Assembly (NCBI GenBank): GCA_017547265.1
Contig: JAFYQC010000003.1
Span: 1-7,943 of the forward strand
DNA length: 7,943 bases
Direction: 5' to 3'
Origin: Kiritimatiellia bacterium
Lineage (GTDB): Bacteria > Verrucomicrobiota > Kiritimatiellia > RFP12 > UBA1067
In this document: piece after piece, positions 1 to 5,738 of the stretch
Layout of the letters: each line of letters begins with the position of its first letter
Numbering within the stretch: position 1 is the first letter of the stretch
Notes under the pieces: model-generated
The model's input: the letters and a program-made list of their open reading frames with translations, nothing else
What the model was told of the DNA's origin: nothing
The model's database searches: none
Translations under genes and position numbers: made by a program

Positions 1-866
1 ACCTGGTACTGGATCGTCTGCACGCCCTTCTGGATCTCCTTGCGGACGCGGCGCTCGACGATCTTCTCGAAATCGGCCTTGGTCATCTTGACGCCGGCGA
101 GCTTGCACTCGGCCTTCAGCTCGTCCTGTATCGCCTTGCGCGAGATGTCGACGAACGGCGCGAGGTGCGTCAGCGAAATGGACTGGCCGCCGTACTGGTT
201 CGAGGCGACCTGCGCGATGATCTGCGTCGCGATGTTGCAGGCGGTGGAGAAGCTCTTCGGCTTCTCGATCATCGTCTCGGAAATCACGGTGCCGTTCTGC
301 AGCATGTCCTCGAGGTTCACGAGGTCGCAGTTGTGCATGTGCTGCGCGTAGTAGTCCATGTCGTGGAAGTGGATGATGCCTTCCTTGTGCGCCTGGACGA
401 CGTCTGCCGGGAGAAGAAGGCGCGCGGAGACGTCCTTCGAGACCTCGCCCGCCATGTAGTCGCGCTGCACGGCGTTGATCGTCGGGTTCTTATTGGAGTT
501 CTCCTGCTTCACGTCCTCGTTGTTGCACTCGATCAGCGACAGCACCTGGTCGTCGGTCGTGTTGGACTTGCGCTTGAGCTCCTGCTTGTAGCGGTAGACG
601 ATGTAGCGCTTCGCAATCTCCCTCGCGCCAAACTCCATCAACTTCGTCTCGACGATGTCCTGAATCTCCTCGACGTGCATCGCACGATCGCGAGCCGCGC
701 ACACGCCCGCGACCTCCTCCGCGATGAGCTTGATACGACCTTCCGAAAGCGCATCCTTATAGTCAACGGCCTGCGATGCCTTGCGAATTGCGTTCTCAAT
801 CTTCGTGATATCGAACGGAACTTCCTGTCCGCTGCGCTTGGTGATCTTCATCTCTTTCATCTTCAT
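1..866 (-). CDS. nrdD: Anaerobic (class III) ribonucleoside-triphosphate reductase, N-terminal part, cut by the window edge
   Basis: The gene runs off the left edge, so only the first 288 residues are visible (family length is usually about 700 or more). The enzyme reduces ribonucleoside triphosphates to deoxyribonucleotides without oxygen, using a glycyl radical installed by the SAM enzyme NrdG. Residues about 7-95 look like an ATP-cone allosteric domain (ITKRSGQEVPFDITKIENAI; later REIAKRYIVYRYKQEL). The catalytic barrel then begins, with HFHDMDYY at 166-173 and HNCDLVNLEDML at 178-189; Cys180 is the likely first active-site cysteine. NQYGGQSISLTHLAPFVD follows at 223-240. The glycyl-radical C-terminus and the zinc cysteines lie outside the window. 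Three in-frame ATG codons occur at 866, 860 and 851. The first is chosen because AAGGAGAGG sits 10 nt upstream of it. The gene has its own promoter with NrdR boxes and is probably not part of the glnN unit. Confidence 0.93.
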   Translation of the reverse strand, partial: MKMKEMKITKRSGQEVPFDITKIENAIRKASQAVDYKDALSEGRIKLIAEEVAGVCAARDRAMHVEEIQDIVETKLMEFGAREIAKRYIVYRYKQELKRKSNTTDDQVLSLIECNNEDVKQENSNKNPTINAVQRDYMAGEVSKDVSARLLLPADVVQAHKEGIIHFHDMDYYAQHMHNCDLVNLEDMLQNGTVISETMIEKPKSFSTACNIATQIIAQVASNQYGGQSISLTHLAPFVDISRKAIQDELKAECKLAGVKMTKADFEKIVERRVRKEIQKGVQTIQYQ

Positions 867-876
867 CGTCTGATCG

Positions 877-885
877 CCTCTCCTT
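877..885 (-). promoter_or_regulatory. Ribosome binding site of nrdD
   Basis: Minus-strand AAGGAGAGG lies 10 nt before the ATG at 866. This spacing favours the first of three clustered in-frame ATG codons; from the second (860) it would be 16 nt. Confidence 0.8.
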
Positions 886-941
886 AGTGTTTGGACTTTG
901 TTGTGAATTAGTTTTCACTACTCTTGGTAGTTCGGTTGAGT

Positions 942-970
942 ATGATACACTAAATATTGTGCCCTGACAA
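942..970 (-). promoter_or_regulatory. Sigma-70-type promoter of nrdD
   Basis: On the minus strand, TTGTCA (970-965, one mismatch to TTGACA) is followed by a 17-nt spacer and TATCAT (947-942, one mismatch to TATAAT). Transcription would start near 935, giving a leader of about 70 nt before the nrdD start codon. The surrounding DNA is clearly AT-rich compared with the flanking genes. The spacer is almost filled by the proximal NrdR box, so bound repressor would block RNA polymerase. This is a sequence-based prediction. Confidence 0.7.
947..962 (-). promoter_or_regulatory. NrdR box 1 (proximal, strong)
   Basis: The plus strand reads ACACTAAATATTGTGC. It agrees with the known NrdR-box pattern (ACACWAWATATWGTGT type) at nearly every position, with the last base as the clear mismatch. 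NrdR is the ATP/dATP-sensing repressor of bacterial ribonucleotide reductase genes. The box lies between the -35 and -10 elements of the nrdD promoter and touches the first base of the -10. The location upstream of an nrd gene supports the call independently of the motif. Confidence 0.82.
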
Positions 971-978
971 GGGTAAAC

Positions 979-994
979 TTATAAAATTTTGTCA
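979..994 (-). promoter_or_regulatory. NrdR box 2 (distal, degenerate)
   Basis: The plus strand reads TTATAAAATTTTGTCA. About 11 of 16 positions agree with an NrdR box of the ACACAAAATTTTGTGT form; the outer bases are the weak part. Its centre (986/987) is 32 bp from the centre of box 1 (954/955), about three helical turns. That is the spacing commonly reported for paired NrdR boxes. The spacing is the main reason to accept this weak site. Confidence 0.6.
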
Positions 995-1016
995 ACAGGT
1001 TGTGGACAGCCTGTTG
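993..1016. repeat. Inverted repeat CAACAGG-N10-CCTGTTG
   Basis: Two perfect 7-bp arms (993-999 and 1010-1016) flank a 10-nt centre. The repeat lies between the end of the GH20-like gene and the nrdD promoter and overlaps the edge of NrdR box 2 by two bases. Read on the minus strand it is followed by ACAAAATTTTAT rather than a run of T, so it is a poor intrinsic terminator. It could be a weak hairpin ending the upstream transcript or a binding site for an unidentified dimeric regulator. Confidence 0.4.
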
Positions 1017-1051
1017 GCGAAACACAATTTCTTGGGGATTTTGGGGAATTT

Positions 1052-1942
1052 TTAGAATCTGGGCAGTTTCGCAAGCGATTCTACCCTGCCCTCGGGCTCA
1101 AATCGCATGCGCCAGACGTGCCCGTGGAGGTCGCGGAGCTCGCGGAGACGCCGCTCGTCGCGCCTATGGCACGAACATTCGAGCAGGAGCGCCGCGTAGG
1201 AAATCTCCTTCGCCCAGTCGCTACGGTCAAGCCAGCGCTCAAGCGCGATTCTCACGCCGCGCGCGATTGCCGAGACGTCGTCGAGCACGAACTGCGTGAT
1301 CCCAGGGTGGCGCGAGTAGCCAACGTCGCCCGCGAGTATGTTGAAATACTCGGAAGAGTCGGGCTTTACCGCGCCGCCACGAAGGTAGAGCGTGCCGAGT
1401 TTCTGAAGAAGCCCTCCTACAGGGATATCCATCACCGAACAGAGGTCTTTTTCCAGATCCATCTTTGCCGCAACGCGACCGGCGGTCATCATGTTGCCCG
1501 CCAGGATAATCGCGGGGAGCGACACGCAGAGAGGATGCCATGCGTATCCGTCTGAAAAGTCCGTCACGACGAAGCGCGTCGCATTGCACTTTGAGCCCGT
1601 GGCCTCTGCGCGCTCCATCGCCTCGCGCATCTCCTCGATGCGCCCACAGAGCGAGCGAGCGGCAAACGTCGGCGCGACCACTGTCTTTGCGTCCGCCTCG
1701 ATCTCGCGGCGAAAGTCTTCGCCAACGACCTTGAAGCCGATTCCCTGCATGCGGCAATAGGCCTCGGTCTTCGTCGTTTCAAGAGGCGCTTCCCTATCCT
1801 TCGCCGTGTCGTACAGATAGAATTCGTTGTAGCCGAAGCGCGCAAGCACGTCAACGAGCTCCTGCATCGTCCGCCGGTTTGGGCACCGGTCGGTCACGTC
1901 CAGGAGGTAGACCCTCGAATCAAATCCATACGCGCTTCTCAT
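1052..1942 (-). CDS. GH20-like (beta-N-acetylhexosaminidase-related) protein lacking the catalytic middle of the barrel
   Basis: This 296-aa protein resembles the two ends of a family of GH20-like TIM-barrel proteins that is normally about 500-600 aa. Residues 11-44 (VYLLDVTDRCPNRRTM, then RFGYNEFYLY) match the first strand and helix, and 58-73 (KTEAYCRMQGIGFKVV) the second strand. At about 75-90 the similarity jumps to the late barrel: APTFAARSLCGR at 90-101, VVTDFSDGYAWHPLCVSLP at 125-143 (family pattern TDWGD..HWQPL.VSLP). The C-terminal segment HVWRMRFEPEGRVESL at 275-290 resembles family WLxRNRPGGLxDS. The strands carrying the catalytic Asp-Glu pair are absent, as is the usual N-terminal domain. 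No signal peptide is visible. Hydrolase activity is therefore unlikely; a binding or vestigial role is possible. There is no Shine-Dalgarno before the chosen ATG. The family match is from memory of its motifs, not a search. Confidence 0.68.
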   Translation of the reverse strand: MRSAYGFDSRVYLLDVTDRCPNRRTMQELVDVLARFGYNEFYLYDTAKDREAPLETTKTEAYCRMQGIGFKVVGEDFRREIEADAKTVVAPTFAARSLCGRIEEMREAMERAEATGSKCNATRFVVTDFSDGYAWHPLCVSLPAIILAGNMMTAGRVAAKMDLEKDLCSVMDIPVGGLLQKLGTLYLRGGAVKPDSSEYFNILAGDVGYSRHPGITQFVLDDVSAIARGVRIALERWLDRSDWAKEISYAALLLECSCHRRDERRLRELRDLHGHVWRMRFEPEGRVESLAKLPRF

Positions 1943-1972
1943 GGGGAGACAGGCGGGCGGAGACGCGAGGCG

Positions 1973-4045
1973 TCAGTGGACGAAGAGGATCTCGCGGTAT
2001 TTCGGAAGCGGCCAGCGCGAATCGTCGACGAGACTTTCGAGACGGTCGACGGTGCGGCGGAGGTCGTTCATCGCGACGATCTGCGACTCGTGGCGCTTGC
2101 GGGCAAGGGCCTTCTCGAGACGGTCGCACTTTACGTGCAAATCGTCGAGGCCGGCGCCAAGCTTGGACGAAAGCGCAGTAAGACCGCGCACGCCGTACTT
2201 GAGTCCGTCGGCCTTGGCCTGGCCAAGCGCCGTTGCAAGACGGGAGAACTCGTCCGCGACAACGGGGCGTATCATCGAACGCGCGATCTCGAGCGAAATC
2301 GACGCCTCGATGCGAATGCGGCGGTGGTAGTCTTCCATGCCGATCTCCCAGCGGGAGAGCATCTCGCTTTTCGAGAGAACGCCATACTTCTCGAAGAGAG
2401 CGACGTTGAGCGGATCCTTAAGCGGCGCAAGCGCGGCCATCGTGTCGCGCAAGTTGGGAAGACCTCTCTTCGCGGCCTCCTTAGGCCACGCGGCGGAATA
2501 GCCGTCACCAGAGAACACGACGCGCCTGTGCGCCTTGACGAGACGCTGCAGGAGCTTCTGGAGATTCTCGTTGAAGTCACCCTTCATCGCCTCGAGCTTG
2601 TCGCAGATCGCATCGATCGACTCTGCGACGATGGTGTTCAGAACCATCTGGCTCTGCGCGCAGTTCTGCGACGAGCCGGGAGCGCGGAACTCGAACTTGT
2701 TGCCGGTGAACGCAAACGGCGAAGTGCGGTTGCGGTCGGTCGTGTCCTTGGGGAGTGCAGGGAGCGTATCGACTCCGACACGGAGCTTCCCGCCCTTCCC
2801 GCCGCGGCGCATTTGCCGCGTTCCACTCTCTATCGAGTCGAGGACGGCGTTCAGCTCGTCGCCGAGGAAGATCGAGATAATCGCAGGCGGCGCCTCGTTC
2901 GCGCCAAGACGGTGGTCGTTGCCAGCGCCGGCAGTGGACATGCGGAGAATGTCGGCGTGCTTGTCGATCGCGCGGATGACGGCGAGGAGCACCGTGAGGA
3001 AGATCGCGTTCTCGCGCGGGTTCGCGCCAGGCGTAAGGAGATTGCGTCCGCCATAGGCGACCGACCAGTTGCAGTGCTTGCCAGATCCGTTGACGCCCTT
3101 GAAAGGCTTCTCGTGAAGAAGGCACACAAGCCCGTTGCTCTCGGCCGTCTGGCGGAGAACTTCCATGATGAGCAGGTTGTGGTCGACGGCGAGGTTAAGG
3201 TCCTCGTACATCGGCGCGAGCTCAAACTGCGCTGGCGCGACTTCGTTGTGGCGCGTCTTCGCGGGGATTCCGAGCTGCCAAAGGCGCTGCTCGACCTCTG
3301 TCATGAACTTCAGGACGCGCGGCTTGATCGCGCCGAAGTAATGGTCGTCAAGCTGCTGGTGCTTCGCGGGCGCAGCGCCAAAGACGGTGCGGCCCGTCTG
3401 CAGAAGGTCGGGGCGCCTCATGTAAAAGCGCCTGTCGACAAGGAAATACTCCTGCTCGGCGCCAAGCGTGACCTCGACATGCGCCTTCGGCTGGGAGAAC
3501 TTCGCCATCAGCCGCTCCATCGCGCGGGTGAGCGCCTGGAGCGAGCGGAGAAGCGGGGTCTTCATGTCGAGCGTGTCGCCAGTGAACGAGCAGAACGCCG
3601 TCGGTATGCACAAGGTCGCGCCGTTCTCGTGGCGCTTCACAAAAGCTGGGGAAGTCGGATCCCACGCCGTGTAGCCGCGCGCCTCGAAAGTCGACCTGAG
3701 GCCGCCCGAGGGGAACGAACTCGCGTCCGCCTCGCCGCCGATCAGGTTCTTGCCGGAGAAACGCTGCACCGCCTGCGCGGGGCCGGTCGGCTCGAGGAAG
3801 GCATCGTGCTTCTCGGCCGTGCCGCCGGTGAGCGGCTGGAACCAGTGGGTGAAGTGGGTCGCGCCCTTCCCGACGGCCCAGTCCTTCATGCCCGCGGCGA
3901 CCGCGTCCGCGATGGACGGATCAAGGGGCTTGCCGTCACGCATCGTCGCAAGCAGCTTGGCCGCGACGGTCTTTGGCAGGAAGGCGCGTATCGCCTTCTC
4001 CGAAAAGACATCCTCGCCGTAGTCCTTCATCACTGTGTCCTTCAT
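1973..4045 (-). CDS. glnN: Type III glutamine synthetase (GSIII)
   Basis: The enzyme makes glutamine from glutamate, ammonia and ATP in the cytoplasm. The 690-aa length fits GSIII (about 700-730 aa) and not GSI or GSII. Motifs in order: GAEQEYFLVD at 195-204 (metal-binding glutamates), HNEVAPAQFELAP at 266-278, KPFKGVNGSGKHCNWS at 313-328 (glutamate/ATP-site histidine and glycine loop), and NRTSPFAFTGNKFEFRAPG at 439-457. FPSGGLRSTFEARGYTAWDP at 111-130 is typical of the GSIII N-terminal domain. The C-terminal 100 residues are charged helices. The ATG at 4045 is preferred over the upstream ATG at 4165 because GAGGAG lies 7 nt before it and the extra 40 residues would overlap the DUF4340 gene with non-GSIII sequence. 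An ATG at 4030 is also possible. The start lies 4 nt after the DUF4340 stop, implying translational coupling. The symbol follows family convention. Confidence 0.95.
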   Translation of the reverse strand: MKDTVMKDYGEDVFSEKAIRAFLPKTVAAKLLATMRDGKPLDPSIADAVAAGMKDWAVGKGATHFTHWFQPLTGGTAEKHDAFLEPTGPAQAVQRFSGKNLIGGEADASSFPSGGLRSTFEARGYTAWDPTSPAFVKRHENGATLCIPTAFCSFTGDTLDMKTPLLRSLQALTRAMERLMAKFSQPKAHVEVTLGAEQEYFLVDRRFYMRRPDLLQTGRTVFGAAPAKHQQLDDHYFGAIKPRVLKFMTEVEQRLWQLGIPAKTRHNEVAPAQFELAPMYEDLNLAVDHNLLIMEVLRQTAESNGLVCLLHEKPFKGVNGSGKHCNWSVAYGGRNLLTPGANPRENAIFLTVLLAVIRAIDKHADILRMSTAGAGNDHRLGANEAPPAIISIFLGDELNAVLDSIESGTRQMRRGGKGGKLRVGVDTLPALPKDTTDRNRTSPFAFTGNKFEFRAPGSSQNCAQSQMVLNTIVAESIDAICDKLEAMKGDFNENLQKLLQRLVKAHRRVVFSGDGYSAAWPKEAAKRGLPNLRDTMAALAPLKDPLNVALFEKYGVLSKSEMLSRWEIGMEDYHRRIRIEASISLEIARSMIRPVVADEFSRLATALGQAKADGLKYGVRGLTALSSKLGAGLDDLHVKCDRLEKALARKRHESQIVAMNDLRRTVDRLESLVDDSRWPLPKYREILFVH

Positions 4046-4049
4046 CGTT

Positions 4050-5738
4050 TTACTCCTCGACAATGTCCGCAGAAAGGTCGTACACCGCCGACTCCGGCAG
4101 CACAAAAACGGCATCCGACGCGCCGACGGTCGCAAAGCACCCGCCATCGGTCGCATCGCCGACAAGAATGTTGCGCCTTATCGCGTCCTCGCGTTCAAGA
4201 TCTATCGCAACGGTAAGCCGCGGCTTGTCCAGCCCATAGCCGCCGAGATCGTCCGCCGACACCTTGAGCTTCACGATCCTCCCGGCCTCAAGCGGATTCA
4301 CCACGCCGAGGACGCGCGTTATGCCGCCTTCGGACACGGTGCCGGAAACGGAAGACGCCTCGACGCTCCATGCGCGCCTGTCGCGGTCATAGGCAACCGA
4401 CTTCATCTTGTTCGTGTTGGTACCAGTGACGGAAAGCCGCCTTACGGAAGCGGGGTCTATCTTCAGTATCTCGAGACTGCGGAGATTCTCGAGACGGAAA
4501 TGCGTGCCAAGCGACCCGCGGGCCACATGCACCTTGCGCTCGTCGGCGGAAATCGAGACCTCCACACCCTTCTCGTCTGCATCGCCGCCGCGGAGCGCAA
4601 GCACGGCCGACACAAGCGACTCGACGGCCGTAAGCGACGCAGGCGCGGAAATGGGCGAATCCATGCGCCACGAGCCGTCGTCGTTCTTAGCCAGCATGCA
4701 AGTGACTCCACCATCAACGATCGAAATGCCGTTGACCTGCGAGGCCTCGTACGGGAAGAGTCGCGTGTCGGCAAACGCGGAATTGCCAAGCGATGCCATG
4801 TCCTTCAAAGACCCGTCGACGGTGACTATCGCAGAGCCGTTGTGGACGAGAGCATAAACGCGGCCTTCGCCGGCATCGGAACCGAAAGATATACGCCTGT
4901 CCGAACCGTCCGTGCCCTTCAGCGTCAGCGTGACTGCGTTCTCGGCGCCAAGGCCGTAGCCGGCGAGAAGCGCGCCCGACACCTCTGCAACCTCGTTGGA
5001 GCCGCCGATGGGCCACACGAAATCATAGGCGCTCGCAGACATCACGTCGGTAAGGAGCTTCTTGATCTTCGGCGCTGACGCAGGACCCTCGGTCGGCTGT
5101 ACCATGGCCCAGCCGTCGCCGTCTCTCTTGAAGCGCATGAACTCACCGGTACCGCGCTTCACGTCGAACGAAGCGACCGATTCCTCGCCGGAGGTAAACA
5201 GCGTGCGGCGGCGAAAACCAGACGCCGGCACGTCAACGGCGGCAAAAGTGTTCGAAGGAACGACAAACACCGCGTGGACGCCTTCTATCGCCGCATAAAC
5301 TCCAGACGCCGAAGGCGTGGCAGTGCCAAAGGAAATCGAAGTATCGGTGTCGCCCGCCCTCACGCGCACGCGAAGGCGCGGATTGTCGAGACCGAAGTCG
5401 GCGCGCGTTCTGCCGAGCTTCAAAAGCTCCTGGTCGCCGAGCGAGTCGTCCAGCGGCGCATACGCGAGCGCGTCGAGAAGCTTCAGCACGACGGATTCGT
5501 CTACGCTGCCGGGAAACGGCTCGACGAGACGCCAGCTGCCGGTGTGCGTAAGGACAGACTCGACAGCGCCGTCGCGCGATATCTCCACGAGCGAAACGGC
5601 ATCGTCGGGAACTGTCAGCAGACTCCTGCGCTGCACAATCGCAGTTTCCGGCGTGTCGTTGAACGAGAGGAAGAAGTTCGCCGCGACGAGCAGCGAAATG
5701 CCCGCAAGAAGCCAGACGATTATACGCATGTTCTTCAT
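4050..5738 (-). CDS. Membrane-anchored DUF4340 repeat protein, partner of a Gld-type ABC system
   Basis: This 562-aa protein has one N-terminal membrane segment (about residues 5-25, IIVWLLAGISLLVAANFFL) and no signal cleavage site that I can see. The rest is probably extracytoplasmic. It consists of repeated DUF4340-type units. Each has a W-x-(M/L/V)-x-x-P element (WRLVEPF at 69, WAMVQP at 210, WRMDSP at 357, WSVEAS at 457) and most have a YGLD-like element followed by beta strands ending in a valine-rich strand (FGLDNPRL at 115, YGLGAENA at 261, YGLDKPRL at 501; FVVP at 158, FVLP at 545). The third unit is incomplete. DUF4340 genes commonly follow ABC-2 permease and GldG genes, as here; the molecular role is unknown. 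The start overlaps the permease/GldG stop by 4 nt (ATGA), with AAGGAGG 8 nt upstream. Confidence 0.85.
   Translation of the reverse strand: MKNMRIIVWLLAGISLLVAANFFLSFNDTPETAIVQRRSLLTVPDDAVSLVEISRDGAVESVLTHTGSWRLVEPFPGSVDESVVLKLLDALAYAPLDDSLGDQELLKLGRTRADFGLDNPRLRVRVRAGDTDTSISFGTATPSASGVYAAIEGVHAVFVVPSNTFAAVDVPASGFRRRTLFTSGEESVASFDVKRGTGEFMRFKRDGDGWAMVQPTEGPASAPKIKKLLTDVMSASAYDFVWPIGGSNEVAEVSGALLAGYGLGAENAVTLTLKGTDGSDRRISFGSDAGEGRVYALVHNGSAIVTVDGSLKDMASLGNSAFADTRLFPYEASQVNGISIVDGGVTCMLAKNDDGSWRMDSPISAPASLTAVESLVSAVLALRGGDADEKGVEVSISADERKVHVARGSLGTHFRLENLRSLEILKIDPASVRRLSVTGTNTNKMKSVAYDRDRRAWSVEASSVSGTVSEGGITRVLGVVNPLEAGRIVKLKVSADDLGGYGLDKPRLTVAIDLEREDAIRRNILVGDATDGGCFATVGASDAVFVLPESAVYDLSADIVEE
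4053..4058 (-). promoter_or_regulatory. Ribosome binding site of glnN, inside the DUF4340 gene
   Basis: Minus-strand GAGGAG lies 7 nt before the glnN ATG at 4045. The same six bases are the last two sense codons (Glu-Glu) of the DUF4340 gene. This fixes the glnN start and argues for translational coupling. Confidence 0.8.

Larger units (their letters stand above)
867..1051. other. AT-rich intergenic control region between the GH20-like gene and nrdD
   Basis: This 185-nt gap holds the nrdD promoter, two NrdR boxes and the inverted repeat listed separately. The predicted leader also contains two short inverted repeats: GTGAA-N6-TTCAC (903-907/914-918) and ACTAC-N5-GTAGT (917-921/927-931). They share two bases and so cannot form at once in full. 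Between 1017 and 1051 I see only two tandem copies of a TTGGGGA-like element (at about 1033 and 1042) and no T-rich terminator for the upstream gene. Confidence 0.7.

Noticed and set aside
165..887. A plus-strand open frame of 240 codons antisense to nrdD
   Set aside because: The minus strand has a strong nrdD match with promoter and ribosome binding site; the antisense product is a repetitive Val/Leu/Arg shadow.
1000..1008. A DnaA-box-like sequence (TTGTGGACA) in the loop of the inverted repeat
   Set aside because: It has two mismatches to the DnaA consensus and no second box nearby; too weak to call.
993..1016. The inverted repeat as an intrinsic terminator of the GH20-like transcript
   Set aside because: The stem is short, the loop is 10 nt and no T-run follows on the minus strand; kept only as a repeat.
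1022..1030. A third NrdR half-site (ACACAATTT)
   Set aside because: Only one half matches, and its position is not at the 32-bp spacing from box 2.
989..1555. A plus-strand frame of 188 codons reading through the intergenic region into the GH20-like gene
   Set aside because: It would begin at NrdR box 2, has no ribosome binding site and is antisense to the GH20-like gene.
4046..4165. A 40-residue N-terminal extension of glnN starting at the ATG at 4165
   Set aside because: It lies inside the DUF4340 gene, encodes Arg/Cys-rich sequence unlike GSIII, and the ATG at 4045 has a well-spaced GAGGAG.
1976..4216. A plus-strand open frame of 746 codons antisense to glnN
   Set aside because: The opposite strand encodes an unmistakable GSIII with all family motifs. 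The antisense product is rich in Arg, Leu and Val without recognisable domains, as expected from GC-rich third positions.
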